Assembly: GCF_028736925.1 (NCBI RefSeq)
Contig: NZ_JAQZAT010000009.1
Coordinates: 124,001 to 188,000, forward strand
DNA length: 64,000 nt
Direction: 5' to 3'
DNA from: Flavivirga sp. 57AJ16
GTDB lineage: Bacteria > Bacteroidota > Bacteroidia > Flavobacteriales > Flavobacteriaceae
Part shown: one piece after another, positions 7,621-16,965 of the stretch
How positions within the stretch are numbered: position 1 is the first letter of the stretch
Layout of the letters: the number at the start of each line of letters is the position of its first letter
Notes under the pieces: model-generated
Databases searched by the model: none
What the model was told of the DNA's origin: nothing
The model's input: the letters and a program-made list of their open reading frames with translations, nothing else
Made by a program: the position numbers and the translations under genes

Positions 7621-8407
7621 GGTATTTCCAGTCATTTTTGCTTTGTTCCCTTTCCAGTCGTTTTTAGCTCAATCTATTGAAATATCTGGAAAAGTTCAAA
7701 GTAAATTAAGCGTTGAGGGGATTCATGTCATTAATAAAACGGCCCAGGTTTTTACCGTAACGAATGAGAGAGGCGCGTTTAAAATCAATGTTGCTTTAAA
7801 CGATTCTTTGGTGTTTTCATCCATTCAACATAAGTTAAAAAAAATGGTCATTTCTAAAGATGATATGTCTAATAAAGCCATTTTGGTAACATTGGAAGAA
7901 CAAATTAATGAGCTTGATGAGGTTATGGTAGGTAAGGTCTTAACAGGGGATTTACTTAAAGATATTGCCAGTATAGAAGGGAAGCCACCTATTAATTTTT
8001 TCGATGTTGGCATACCGGGCTACACAGGTAAAATAGCCACGCAAAGTGAACGCCGTTTGAGCGAAGCGGGAGAATTCAAGCCAAAAATGTTACTAGGATT
8101 ACTAGGGGGAGGTGTGCCTTTAAACCCTATATTAAATGGTATTTCCGGAAGAACTAAAATGCTAAAAAATCGCGTGGAAATTGAAACCAAAGAAACATGG
8201 ATGCACACTATAAAAGCAAGGTTTTCGAAAGATTTTTTTGCTATCAATCCATTAGATAAAGACTTGCGCATGGACTTTTTCTATTTCTGTGCAGATGATA
8301 AAAATTTTATTAAAAATTGTAAAAATAAAACCGACTTTGAAATATTGGTTTTTTTGAAGTATAAGTATAAACAGTATCTTAAAAATTTGCAGGTTGGGAA
8401 CGACTAA
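7607..8407 (+). CDS. Secreted protein with carboxypeptidase-regulatory-like domain (paralogue 3 of 3)
   Basis: The ATG at 7607 lies inside the end of the previous gene. The signal peptide is LKIKVFPVIFALFPFQSFLAQS. The N-terminal beta domain (ISGKVQSKLSVEGIHVINK, FTVTNERGAFKINV, EEQINELDEVMVG) is clearly related to the two genes before it. The middle differs, with a Gly/Pro-rich LLGLLGGGVPLNP stretch, and the C-terminal helix FAINPLDKDLRMDFFYF only loosely resembles their FNIP motif. It may act with its neighbours as a small envelope system, which is inference from tandem order alone. Confidence 0.72.
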   Translation: MLKIKVFPVIFALFPFQSFLAQSIEISGKVQSKLSVEGIHVINKTAQVFTVTNERGAFKINVALNDSLVFSSIQHKLKKMVISKDDMSNKAILVTLEEQINELDEVMVGKVLTGDLLKDIASIEGKPPINFFDVGIPGYTGKIATQSERRLSEAGEFKPKMLLGLLGGGVPLNPILNGISGRTKMLKNRVEIETKETWMHTIKARFSKDFFAINPLDKDLRMDFFYFCADDKNFIKNCKNKTDFEILVFLKYKYKQYLKNLQVGND

Positions 8408-8824
8408 TACTTATGGAATGCTTTTTGAGTGTCAAAATAATTACATTGAAGTGGTTTAAACTACCCAGTCAAGCTGAGCACATGTTTTTTGATTTAAGCG
8501 AAAAATAGTAATTTCCTGCCTGCGGCAGGCAGGTATTCCCAAATGAAGGCTTTTTTGCACTGTATAGCATCGCTATGGAGTAATAAAAAGATAAAATGTG
8601 GGGGTAAAAGGGTATTTTGCAGCCAATTATAAAAAGTTTAAACCGCTTCATTAGCAAAAAATATCTAGATGAAACGAACATTAATAAATTTTAAGCATTA
8701 TTTCACAAAAGGAAATGTTTAAAATTCCTGCCTGCCGGCAGGTTTAATGTGAGAGCGTAGCGGTTGCACACGTTCTCAATTTTATAAATAATTTATTATC
8801 AAATAATTACTAAAATTTAAACGT
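8408..8824. other. Intergenic region with two CCTGCC palindromes
   Basis: I see no gene in this 417-bp stretch. It holds two G+C-rich palindromes: CCTGCCTGCGGCAGGCAGG at 8515-8533 and CCTGCCTGCCGGCAGG at 8727-8742. The same CCTGCC core recurs at about 15309 and 25814, so this is a dispersed hairpin repeat. An ATAGCATCGYTATGG-like stretch near 8567 also occurs near 25752. Confidence 0.6.
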
Positions 8825-9328
8825 GTGAAATTTATTAAACCATTTTTGTTTTTTTTAATCATACCACTTTTAGCGTTTAATGGCCTCCATAAATATTATA
8901 TAAGTGTTACTCAAATTAATTTTATTGAAGAGAAACAGTCTGTACAAATAACAACAAGGATTTTTATAGACGATTTCGAAAGTTTGTTACGTGAACGTTA
9001 TGACGAATCTATAACCTTGGCAGGTAAAGATGAGCCCAAAATAGCCGACACTTATATTGGTAGATATTTAAAAGAAAGCATAAAGGTTAAGATTAATGAA
9101 AAAGAAGCCCATCTTACTTTTATAGGTAAAGAATACGATCAAGATATTATGCGTTGCTATCTAGAAATAGAAGGTGTTCGTAGTGTTAAGTCTTTTGAGG
9201 TTAGCAATAAGGTATTATTCGATTTATTTGAAGAACAACAAAATATTGTAAAGACAAAGATCAACGCCAAGCAAAAAAGTTTTATACTTATTCCGGAAAA
9301 GCATAATGCATTGTTAAAGTTTAATTAA
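8825..9328 (+). CDS. DUF6702 family secreted protein
   Basis: The start is a GTG at 8825, followed by a signal peptide (KFIKPFLFFLIIPLLAFNGLHKYY). The 167 residues match the DUF6702 pattern: HKYYISVTQINF, then EKQSVQITTRIFIDDFESLLRE, then a strand-rich half with DQDIMRCYLEIEG. In Flavobacteriaceae this protein is usually encoded just upstream of an M1-family metallopeptidase, as here. Function is unknown; it is probably an envelope protein. The 102-bp gap to the peptidase allows an operon. Confidence 0.78.
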   Translation: MKFIKPFLFFLIIPLLAFNGLHKYYISVTQINFIEEKQSVQITTRIFIDDFESLLRERYDESITLAGKDEPKIADTYIGRYLKESIKVKINEKEAHLTFIGKEYDQDIMRCYLEIEGVRSVKSFEVSNKVLFDLFEEQQNIVKTKINAKQKSFILIPEKHNALLKFN

Positions 9329-9436
9329 AACTAAGTTAAAAACTTGCCGAATTCATTATTTTCGAATCTTATTTTGTAATAAGCCAATATTATTGCTTAA
9401 TCCATCAATTTATCAAACAATACATAAAAGTTGACA

Positions 9437-11695
9437 ATGAAAAAACGTACTTATTATTTACTTTCTTTGGTTTTTGTTTTAACGAGCGTTTTTGCACAAG
9501 CGCAAGAAAAAACAAAGCCTCAAGGTCACACAGATCAGAATAAATTTAGGCAGATGAAAGATCTGTTGCCTACACCAAATAGCACCAGAACAGCTTCTGG
9601 CGCACCTGGTCATCAGTATACCCAACAGAAAGTTGATTATGTCATGGATATTCGTTTGGATGAATCTAAAAACCAGATTTTCGGTAATGAAAAAATAACA
9701 TATCATAACAATTCCAAAGATTATTTAGAATATTTATGGGTACAGCTTGATCAAAATATGAGAGCTAAAGATTCAAAAACTCCAGACATAAATTCAGATA
9801 AATTCAACAACACATTTAACGGACCGACTACCTTCACCAAGGACAATTTAAAGAAAAGGTTTGATGGAGGTTTTAACATTGAGGCTGTAAAAAATTCAGA
9901 TGATTCAGATTTACCCTTTATGATAAATCAAACAATGATGCGAATTAACTTACCTAAGCCATTAGCGCCGGGAGATGTTTTTAAGTTTCAAATAAAATGG
10001 TGGTACAATGTCAATAATCATATTGTCGAAGGAGGAAGATCTGGTTATGAGGCATTCCCAGATGGAAACAGTACGTATGTCATTGCTCAATTTTATCCAA
10101 GACTTTGTGTTTACGATAATGTTGAAGGCTGGCAAAATATGCAGTTTTGGGGTCGTAGTGAGTTTGCTTTGGAGTTTGGAGATTTTGATGTTAAACTAAC
10201 AGTTCCCGCAGATCACAAATTAGAAGCAACGGGGGTGCTACAAAACGAAAAGGATGTCTTGACAAAACAGCAACTTAAACGTTTTGAGCTGGCTAAAAAA
10301 TCGTATAAAGATCCTGTTTTTATTGTCACTCAAGAAGAAGCTGAAAAAGCAGAAAAAGAAAGAAGTACAAAAACAAAAACATGGCATTTTAAAGCAGATA
10401 ACGTAAGGGATTTTGCTTTTGCAACTTCAAGAAAATTTTTGTGGGATGCTATGGCAGTAGATATAAACGGGAGGTCTGTGATGGCTATTTCATTATATTC
10501 TAAAGAAGGAAACCCACTTTGGGAAGAACATTCAACAAGGGTTGTAGCCAATACATTAGAAGAATATTCTAAACTTACTTTTGATTACCCTTATAACAAA
10601 GCGGTTTCTGTACACGCACAAATGGGTATGGAATATCCTATGATTTGTTTTAATTATGGAAGGCCAAACCCAGATGGAACTTATTCAGAAAGGCTTAAAA
10701 GAGGGATGATTGGTGTTATTACCCATGAAGTTGGACATAATTTTTTCCCAATGATTGTAAATAGTGATGAGCGTCAATGGACATGGATGGATGAAGGTTT
10801 AAATTCGTTTGTAGAGACATTGGCGGAATTAGATTATGATCCCAATTTTATAACGGGTAACTTGCCTAAAGATATGGTTCCATATATGAGTGGAGACCAG
10901 AGTTTTATTTCTCCAATTATGTCACAAGGAGACTATGTACATCAATTTGGTCCTAATGCCTATGCCAAACCAGCAGCTGGATTATATATGCTAAGACATA
11001 CTATTATGGGACCGGAGCTATTCGATTATGCTTTTAGAACCTATTCAAAGCGCTGGATGTTTAAACACCCAACACCGGCAGATTTTTTTAGAAGCATGGA
11101 AGATGCTTCTGCCATGGATCTAGATTGGTTTTGGAGAGGATGGTTTTATACAACAGACTATTCAGATATAGGGGTTAAAGAAGTTAAAAGCTACTATTTA
11201 ACAGACAAACCAACTGAAAGAGCTAAAGAAGTTGCTAAGCTTAATAATTTAAATCTTGATGATTATAAAGATAAGTTGGTTTATTTTGCAGAAGCTGAAG
11301 AAGGAAAAAAACCTGAGGGAGCCATGAGCGCTTCAGATTTTCCAGCCTTAAATGATCACATAAATAATTTAAGTGATGAAGAAAAGTCACAGTTAGGTGA
11401 AGCACCAAAATATTTTTATGAAGTTACTTTCGAAAAACCTGGCGGGTTGGTAATGCCGATAATTTTAGAGTTAACCTACGAAGATGGTACTAAAGAGAGA
11501 AAAACATATCCAGCACAAATATGGAGGTATAATGAAAATGAAGTAAAAAAAGTTTTTAAAACTCAAAAAGCGATTACTAATATTGTAATAGACCCGGATT
11601 TAGAAACTGCCGATGTAGACCTATCGAATAATTCCTGGCCTAAAGAAGTACAGCAAAGTAATTTTGATCAGTTTAAAGAAAAGGTCAAAGGATAA
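9437..11695 (+). CDS. M1 family zinc metallopeptidase
   Basis: This 752-residue secreted peptidase has a signal peptide (KKRTYYLLSLVFVLTSVFAQAQ). After an N-terminal beta domain (YVMDIRLDESKNQIFGNEKI), the catalytic domain shows MGMEYPM in place of the GAMEN exopeptidase motif. The zinc site HEVGHNFFP lies near residue 434, with the third ligand 18 residues on in DEGLNSFVETLAE. The altered GAMEN motif makes specificity uncertain. It would act in the periplasm or outside the cell. The ATG at 9437 is preferred over a TTG two codons upstream. A strong terminator follows. Confidence 0.9.
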   Translation: MKKRTYYLLSLVFVLTSVFAQAQEKTKPQGHTDQNKFRQMKDLLPTPNSTRTASGAPGHQYTQQKVDYVMDIRLDESKNQIFGNEKITYHNNSKDYLEYLWVQLDQNMRAKDSKTPDINSDKFNNTFNGPTTFTKDNLKKRFDGGFNIEAVKNSDDSDLPFMINQTMMRINLPKPLAPGDVFKFQIKWWYNVNNHIVEGGRSGYEAFPDGNSTYVIAQFYPRLCVYDNVEGWQNMQFWGRSEFALEFGDFDVKLTVPADHKLEATGVLQNEKDVLTKQQLKRFELAKKSYKDPVFIVTQEEAEKAEKERSTKTKTWHFKADNVRDFAFATSRKFLWDAMAVDINGRSVMAISLYSKEGNPLWEEHSTRVVANTLEEYSKLTFDYPYNKAVSVHAQMGMEYPMICFNYGRPNPDGTYSERLKRGMIGVITHEVGHNFFPMIVNSDERQWTWMDEGLNSFVETLAELDYDPNFITGNLPKDMVPYMSGDQSFISPIMSQGDYVHQFGPNAYAKPAAGLYMLRHTIMGPELFDYAFRTYSKRWMFKHPTPADFFRSMEDASAMDLDWFWRGWFYTTDYSDIGVKEVKSYYLTDKPTERAKEVAKLNNLNLDDYKDKLVYFAEAEEGKKPEGAMSASDFPALNDHINNLSDEEKSQLGEAPKYFYEVTFEKPGGLVMPIILELTYEDGTKERKTYPAQIWRYNENEVKKVFKTQKAITNIVIDPDLETADVDLSNNSWPKEVQQSNFDQFKEKVKG

Positions 11696-11706
11696 AAAAA
11701 AGAATT

Positions 11707-11738
11707 AAAAGCCGATTTTTATAATCGGCTTTTTTTTA
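11707..11738 (+). terminator. Terminator after the M1 peptidase
   Basis: A perfect 11-bp stem AAAAGCCGATT/AATCGGCTTTT with a 5-nt loop is followed by a run of T. Confidence 0.9.
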
Positions 11739-11757
11739 TTCTAACAAAACAACTTAC

Positions 11758-11765
11758 TATATTTG
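11758..11765 (+). promoter_or_regulatory. -7 promoter element just before tatA
   Basis: TATATTTG matches TAnnTTTG and ends only 4 bp before the GTG start of tatA. If it is the real promoter, the transcript would be leaderless or nearly so. Confidence 0.5.
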
Positions 11766-11769
11766 CGTT

Positions 11770-12057
11770 GTGATACAACAAACTACATTTTTATTTATTA
11801 GTGGTGCAGAAATAGCATTTATACTATTTATTGTTATTATGGTTTTTGGTGCAGATAAGTTGCCAGAAATAGCCCGTGGATTGGGTAAAGGGATGCGTAC
11901 CCTAAAAGATGCCACTAATGATATTAAGCATGAAATTACCAAAACAGCCGAAAAAAACGATATTGATTTAAGTATCACTGATGATGTTAAGAAAGAACTT
12001 AACAAGGTTAAAGATGATTTAGACGATTTTACAGGCTCAGTAAAACGTAAGTTCTAA
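11770..12057 (+). CDS. tatA: Sec-independent translocase subunit TatA/TatE
   Basis: The 95-residue protein has a TatA layout: one transmembrane helix (residues about 8-26, GAEIAFILFIVIMVFG), the hinge FGADKLPEIARGLGKGM with its conserved FG and amphipathic helix, then a charged C-terminal tail. It forms the pore of the twin-arginine system, which exports folded proteins. The start is GTG at 11770; no later Met would keep the membrane helix. No tatC lies nearby. Confidence 0.93.
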   Translation: MIQQTTFLFISGAEIAFILFIVIMVFGADKLPEIARGLGKGMRTLKDATNDIKHEITKTAEKNDIDLSITDDVKKELNKVKDDLDDFTGSVKRKF

Positions 12058-12183
12058 TCTTCTGTAGGGATTATCTTTGTTAATTGCACGTCAACGTTTT
12101 AATTAGGTTTTCAACGAGTATTTTCAATTTCTCATTCATTGAAAAATATATTTACTACACCAAATCTAAAATGCTAACCAAAA

Positions 12184-14466
12184 ATGAAAACAATCCTACT
12201 TGTATGTTTTCTGTGCGCTATTAATCTATCTTTTCCTCAAGATGATAAGCACACTATATTTCAAATAGACAGTTTAAATTCCAATGCTTTACGTTTTTAT
12301 GATAATAATGAGATCGTAAATGCGCTATCTTCTATTGATCAATCTAAAAAGTTATCAGAGTCCATTAATGATATTTACGGCTGTGCATTGGCTAATTTTA
12401 TTCAAGGCCAAATTTATAGCTCTATGGAGGAGTACGATGCTGCCGAGAATAGATTTATTAGGTCACTTAAAAATTCATTAAAAATTGAAGATAATTATTT
12501 AATAGCAAGATCATACTTAAATTTAGGAAAGTTATATAAAAAAAAGAAACCATTAAAATTGTTACAAACTTACTTCGATCATGCTTTAAAGTATGTTTTA
12601 GACGGTAATGTTAAGGATCACAATAACTATGATAAACAACAAGATATCCTGTTTGAAATTCAAATTAATTTGAGCCAAATATATTTAGATAATAACTCAA
12701 TGGAAAAAGCATTGATCCATCTTTTAAGAGCAGAGGAGAGTTTGAATGATTATGTGGTAGATTCAGATGCTTATGCCTATTTAAAGTATACGCAAGGATT
12801 ATATTTCATTAAAAAAGAATTGTTTAACAATGCGAGTAAAAAATTCAATGAGGCATTAGTATTGTTAGAAAAAAACAATCAAGTTAAAAGACAACACTAT
12901 AACTTGCTTTTACCCAATATCTATAAGGAATTAGCCTTTTCTTTTGAGAAGCAGGGCTTAAATAAGCAGGCATATAATGCACTATTGAAATATAATGATT
13001 ATATGCACCAATATAGAGCAGAGACACAATCCGAACGAAAGTCTATTGCAAAATCAGAATTTCTTATTGAAGATTATAAAAAGGATGCTCAAATAGCAAA
13101 TACAGAACGGATACATCAAGTTGAAATTACTAATAAAGTAAAAAACTTAAATATTATTATTACGATCGCCTTATTTCTGTTTCTTGTATCATTAATTACA
13201 GTATATAGGAGTTATATTTCTAAAAGAAGGTTAACCAATATCTTAAGAGATCGGAACGAGGAATTGGAAATTGCTCGAAATGAAGCTGTGAAATCATCAG
13301 AGTTGAAATCTAAATTCATATCAAATGTAACACATGAATTAAGAACACCTCTTTACGGTGTTGTTGGCGTGACCTCATTGCTTCTTGAGAAAAGTGATTT
13401 AAGTAAGAGTGAGACTAAACTTTTAAATTCACTAAAGTACTCGGGAGATTATTTGTTAAATCTTATTAATGATATTTTACAGGTAAGTAAAATTGAATCA
13501 CATAAAATAGAATTAAAAGATACCTCCGTTAATTTAAAAACATTAGTAAAGAATATTGTGGACTCTTTTGATTTTAGGTTAAAGGAAACCAATAATAAAA
13601 TTAATGTATTAATAGATGAAGGACTGCCACGGTATATAAAATGTGATAATGTAAGACTGTCCCAAATTTTAATCAATTTAATAGGAAACAGTATAAAGTT
13701 TACCGAAAGCGGGTATATTGACCTTAGGGTAAGAATGATAAATAAAAATAAAAAAGAAGTTGGTATACGTTTTGAAATTGAAGATAATGGATGTGGAATA
13801 CCGAAACATAAATTTGATACTGTTTTTGATAATTTTTCCCAATTAGATGAAAACAATAATATTAACTATCAAGGTACGGGACTGGGACTTTCTATTACCA
13901 AAAACCTGGTGGAATTATTTAAAAGCAAAATTGAACTAGAAAGTGAAGTAGGAGTTGGTAGTAAGTTTAGTTTTAATATCACTTTTAGAATAGATCACGT
14001 TGTAAAGAATAAGCTGGAATCTAAGAACGAGATAGAAGAAGAAGATAAATTATTAAATAAAAAATATAAGATTCTTGTTGTAGAAGATAATAAAATAAAT
14101 CAGGTCGTTACACAAAATTTATTAAAAAAGGCTAATTACGAATCTTTGGTTGTTAGTAATGGTTTGGAAGCATTAAACGCAGCTAAAAATAATAAGTTCG
14201 ACCTTATTCTAATGGATATTAATATGCCGATTATGAATGGTAAGGAGGCCACGAATCACATCAGGGAATTTGATGTTAATATTCCTATTATAGCCCTAAC
14301 TGCATCTGATGTTGATAGTGTAAAAAACGATTGTAATGGTATTGGCTTTAATGATATTATTTACAAACCATTTGATACTTATGAGTTTTACCAGATCATT
14401 GAAACAAATATTCAATTTAGTAAATTAAAGCTGTCTAAATCTATAAAAACTCGCTTAGCGGTATAA
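12184..14466 (+). CDS. TPR-containing hybrid sensor histidine kinase/response regulator
   Basis: The 760-residue protein begins with a signal peptide (MKTILLVCFLCAINLSFPQ). A periplasmic TPR region covers about 25-300 and a single membrane helix about 317-338 (IIITIALFLFLVSLITVY). HisKA has the phospho-acceptor His in FISNVTHELRTPLYG near 385, and HATPase_c has the N-box in INLIGNSIKFTES and GTGLGLSI. A C-terminal receiver (about 630-750) has phospho-Asp in LILMDINMP. The TPR domain probably senses a protein or peptide and the receiver a phosphorelay, but no partner regulator is adjacent. A close architectural relative lies at 33102-35345. Confidence 0.93.
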   Translation: MKTILLVCFLCAINLSFPQDDKHTIFQIDSLNSNALRFYDNNEIVNALSSIDQSKKLSESINDIYGCALANFIQGQIYSSMEEYDAAENRFIRSLKNSLKIEDNYLIARSYLNLGKLYKKKKPLKLLQTYFDHALKYVLDGNVKDHNNYDKQQDILFEIQINLSQIYLDNNSMEKALIHLLRAEESLNDYVVDSDAYAYLKYTQGLYFIKKELFNNASKKFNEALVLLEKNNQVKRQHYNLLLPNIYKELAFSFEKQGLNKQAYNALLKYNDYMHQYRAETQSERKSIAKSEFLIEDYKKDAQIANTERIHQVEITNKVKNLNIIITIALFLFLVSLITVYRSYISKRRLTNILRDRNEELEIARNEAVKSSELKSKFISNVTHELRTPLYGVVGVTSLLLEKSDLSKSETKLLNSLKYSGDYLLNLINDILQVSKIESHKIELKDTSVNLKTLVKNIVDSFDFRLKETNNKINVLIDEGLPRYIKCDNVRLSQILINLIGNSIKFTESGYIDLRVRMINKNKKEVGIRFEIEDNGCGIPKHKFDTVFDNFSQLDENNNINYQGTGLGLSITKNLVELFKSKIELESEVGVGSKFSFNITFRIDHVVKNKLESKNEIEEEDKLLNKKYKILVVEDNKINQVVTQNLLKKANYESLVVSNGLEALNAAKNNKFDLILMDINMPIMNGKEATNHIREFDVNIPIIALTASDVDSVKNDCNGIGFNDIIYKPFDTYEFYQIIETNIQFSKLKLSKSIKTRLAV

Positions 14467-14475
14467 TATTGATAG

Positions 14476-15120
14476 CTATTTAATCTTTCTGCTAATTGTC
14501 AGCCCATCTCTAATAGGTAAGACCACCGTTTCAACTCTATCGTCATTTTTTAGAAGTATGTTATATTCTATTAATGCTTTTGTAGCGGTGTCATCTGGTT
14601 TTAGGTCCTCAAGTACTTTGCCGCTCCAAAGAACATTATCGGATAGAATAATACCTCCAGGGTTTAATTTATCAATAACGCTATTGAAATAGTTGGGGTA
14701 GTTTTCTTTATCGGCATCAATAAAAACCAAATCGAAAGCTATATCCAGGCTTGGAATGATTTCTAAAGCATTTCCCGTATGCTGAAAAATTTGATTTCCA
14801 TAATTGGACTTATTAAAATACTTTCGTTGAAAGTCTGTTAATTCTTCATTTATATCAATGGTATGCAATACTCCAGAAGCTTGTATGCCCTCTGCCAAAC
14901 ATAATGCAGAATAGCCGGTATAAGTTCCTATTTCCAAAATATTTTTTGGGTTTATTAGTTTAGAAATCAAACTTAAAAGGCGTCCTTGATAGTGCCCGCT
15001 AAGCATACGTGGTTGCAATATTTTTTGATAGGTTTCTCTACTAAGCTGCTGTAATAATTCTGGTTCGTTTTCAGAATGTTTTACAACATAATCTTCCAAT
15101 GTTTCAGGTATAAAATGCAT
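14476..15120 (-). CDS. Class I SAM-dependent O-methyltransferase (COMT-like)
   Basis: The 214-residue protein has the SAM-binding motif LEIGTYTGYSALCLAEG near residue 58. It then has the acidic ribose-binding loop HTIDINEE and the metal-binding DLVFIDADKENYPNYF typical of cation-dependent O-methyltransferases of the catechol/caffeoyl-CoA type. DNVLWSGKV supplies the second metal ligand region. Substrate is unknown. Its stop lies 9 bp from the convergent hybrid kinase stop. Confidence 0.92.
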   Translation of the reverse strand: MHFIPETLEDYVVKHSENEPELLQQLSRETYQKILQPRMLSGHYQGRLLSLISKLINPKNILEIGTYTGYSALCLAEGIQASGVLHTIDINEELTDFQRKYFNKSNYGNQIFQHTGNALEIIPSLDIAFDLVFIDADKENYPNYFNSVIDKLNPGGIILSDNVLWSGKVLEDLKPDDTATKALIEYNILLKNDDRVETVVLPIRDGLTISRKIK

Positions 15121-15183
15121 GAATAATCATTAATGGTCACCAGATATCATTTTTTTAATGACAAGTGAAATTAGTCATGCAAA

Positions 15184-15251
15184 TATAGCTAAGTCGCTAT
15201 AAAATGGCATAGAATATTTAGAAATAAAAAATTGAAGTTCAAGATAAAAAG
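15184..15251 (+). repeat. Half copy of palindromic element R2
   Basis: About 67 bp beginning TATAGCTAAGTCGCTATAAA is nearly identical, in inverse orientation, to the right half of the R2 element at 41245-41406. It runs straight into the truncated left end of R1 copy B through an A-rich junction, so the two repeats have been fused. Confidence 0.8.
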
Positions 15252-15836
15252 ATTGGACACGAATGGCACAAATTTTCACTAATCTATTCAACGAGAGTTC
15301 GATTTAAAACCTGTCTGCCGACCAGGCAGGCAAGGGCGTTTTTAACAATAAATTCACTAATAAAGCGATTTATCGCCTTGAGCCTTTCGTCTTTTAGTTT
15401 ATACTGACAGACTGTGTCGTAATTCAAAACACATGTTTGAGATTGCCTTATTTGAATTTCTTCTCGGGCACCCTCCCGAGTGTTTTTCGCTAAAAAAGGC
15501 GAAAGTGCTAATTGTGACACAGTCTGCGAAGTCGAAGTACTCAAGATAAACTAAAGTCGAAAGGTCATTAAAACCAGCTATTTAAATGGGTTTCGACATA
15601 ACCTGTGCTGAGTTTACCGAAGTGCTCAACCTGACAACCAAGATTAAATCATTGATAGTCAGATTAATACTATTATGCTTATATCGAACTCTCGTTATTC
15701 AGTCTATTTACAGATTTCAAGCCTATATAGACTAGGGATTCATATTCGTGCTATATCCAATTCTATTCCATAATGTATTGGATTCGTGTGAATTTGTGCC
15801 ATTCGTGTCTTTTTTATAGATGTGTACACACGGTAG
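15252..15836 (-). mobile_element. R1 repeat element, copy B, inverted, truncated and split by a nested element
   Basis: In inverse orientation to copies A and C. It begins with GGACACGAATGGCACAAATT and ends with TGTGTACACACGGTAG at 15836. About 30 bp of one end are missing, where it joins the R2 half copy. It is interrupted at 15290-15696 by a separate inverted-repeat element. The body, including CTATATAGACTAGGGATTCA, otherwise matches the other copies. Confidence 0.75.
15290..15696. mobile_element. Nested 407-bp inverted-repeat element with 4-bp target duplication
   Basis: The termini are perfect 14-bp inverted repeats, AACGAGAGTTCGAT and ATCGAACTCTCGTT. The sequence ATTC directly flanks both ends (15286-15289 and 15697-15700), and removing one copy plus the element rejoins R1 copy B smoothly. 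Inside is a second inverted pair (CAGACTGTGTC near 15409 and GACACAGTCTG near 15517). A minus-strand frame at 15284-15544 crosses the terminus and is not credible as a gene. It looks like a non-autonomous insertion element. Confidence 0.7.
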
Positions 15837-15870
15837 TGCCGGCAAGGCAGGGTCGGTTTTAAGATTTTTT

Positions 15871-16956
15871 TTAATTAGCTAGAATTCTATTTGCTAATTC
15901 TTGTTTCGCAGTATCATCATCCCCAAATAACCACCGTAACACATTGGCTTCCCAAATGTCGTCATATTGTTTATTGTTGATAACATTCTTTTCTATGGCT
16001 AGATCCAACAGTTTTCCGGGATAAGAAGATTGTGCATCGCTTTCCATTTCACCTAAAGGGTAGGGGTCGTCTAATCCCATAATGACTTGATTGCTACCTT
16101 GACGATCTATCATAAGTTTTAACGAATCGGTATCATGTACCAAGGTGTCAAAATAAATATTTGGATGTCCAACGGCCTTTCTTGGGTGGTGTTTCCCTTT
16201 AAATAAATCGGGTCTGCCATCGAAACCTTGAATACGTCTCCCTAAATTCATCTGTGCCAGTTGACCACCATGTGCGAAACAGGTTCTTATGTTTGGGAAA
16301 CGTTCTTGCATACCATTTAATGTATAAAAATGATAAGCATCTCCACATTGTGCGAGCATCCATATTAAATGAAATCGCCACGAGGAGTTTTCCAGATTTA
16401 TCATTTTATCACCATCATACGGGTGTATTTCGATAGCTAATTTATATTCATTGGCCAGTTCAAAGATAGCATCGTTTTCTTGGTCAAAAACAGAACGCCA
16501 TTGCCCAATGGAATCCATAAAATGAGTTGGCAAACAAAGCACTTTCATATGCAATTGTTTCACACAGCGTTCAATTTCATATAGGGCGCCATGTATAAAC
16601 CCAGGGTGGACTACAAATCCACAGGTAAATTTATTAGGATGATTATGCTGTACTTTTGCATTGAAGTCGTTTTGAAAACGGAGTGCTTTTTTCATTTCTT
16701 CTAAGCGCAGACCATTGCCATAAAGTTGTGATAGGTTTAAAACAACGGCATGATCTAATCTGTTACGTTCCATCCATTCTAATTTCTCATGTAAAAAGAA
16801 ACTGGAATCTGTAACAGGTCTACTCCATCCTTTTTGAAGCATATATTTGCGTTCATCATCTACCCAAAAAATTTCTTTTTCTTTCATGAACTGTGGAATA
16901 TCCTCAGGATAAGGAAGTAAATGAGAATGTCCATTAATACGAAGTTTACGTGCCAT
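15871..16956 (-). CDS. Amidohydrolase, 2-amino-3-carboxymuconate-6-semialdehyde decarboxylase type
   Basis: This 361-residue amidohydrolase-fold protein has the metal motif HSH in RINGHSHLLPYPED near residue 9, a second metal/catalytic region in FAHGG near 229, and the late aspartate in MGLDDPYPLGE. ACMSD decarboxylates the product of 3-hydroxyanthranilate ring cleavage to aminomuconate semialdehyde. The family also contains other decarboxylases and hydrolases, but the neighbouring 3-hydroxyanthranilate dioxygenase 9 bp upstream makes the ACMSD role the best reading. It is the last gene of the kyn operon and ends 35 bp from the repeat pile-up. Confidence 0.85.
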   Translation of the reverse strand: MARKLRINGHSHLLPYPEDIPQFMKEKEIFWVDDERKYMLQKGWSRPVTDSSFFLHEKLEWMERNRLDHAVVLNLSQLYGNGLRLEEMKKALRFQNDFNAKVQHNHPNKFTCGFVVHPGFIHGALYEIERCVKQLHMKVLCLPTHFMDSIGQWRSVFDQENDAIFELANEYKLAIEIHPYDGDKMINLENSSWRFHLIWMLAQCGDAYHFYTLNGMQERFPNIRTCFAHGGQLAQMNLGRRIQGFDGRPDLFKGKHHPRKAVGHPNIYFDTLVHDTDSLKLMIDRQGSNQVIMGLDDPYPLGEMESDAQSSYPGKLLDLAIEKNVINNKQYDDIWEANVLRWLFGDDDTAKQELANRILAN

Positions 16957-16965
16957 ATTTTTTAT

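Noticed and set aside
15284-15544. Minus-strand gene inside the nested 407-bp element
   Set aside because: It runs over the terminal inverted repeat and target duplication, and its protein is composed of repeat translation with no domain.
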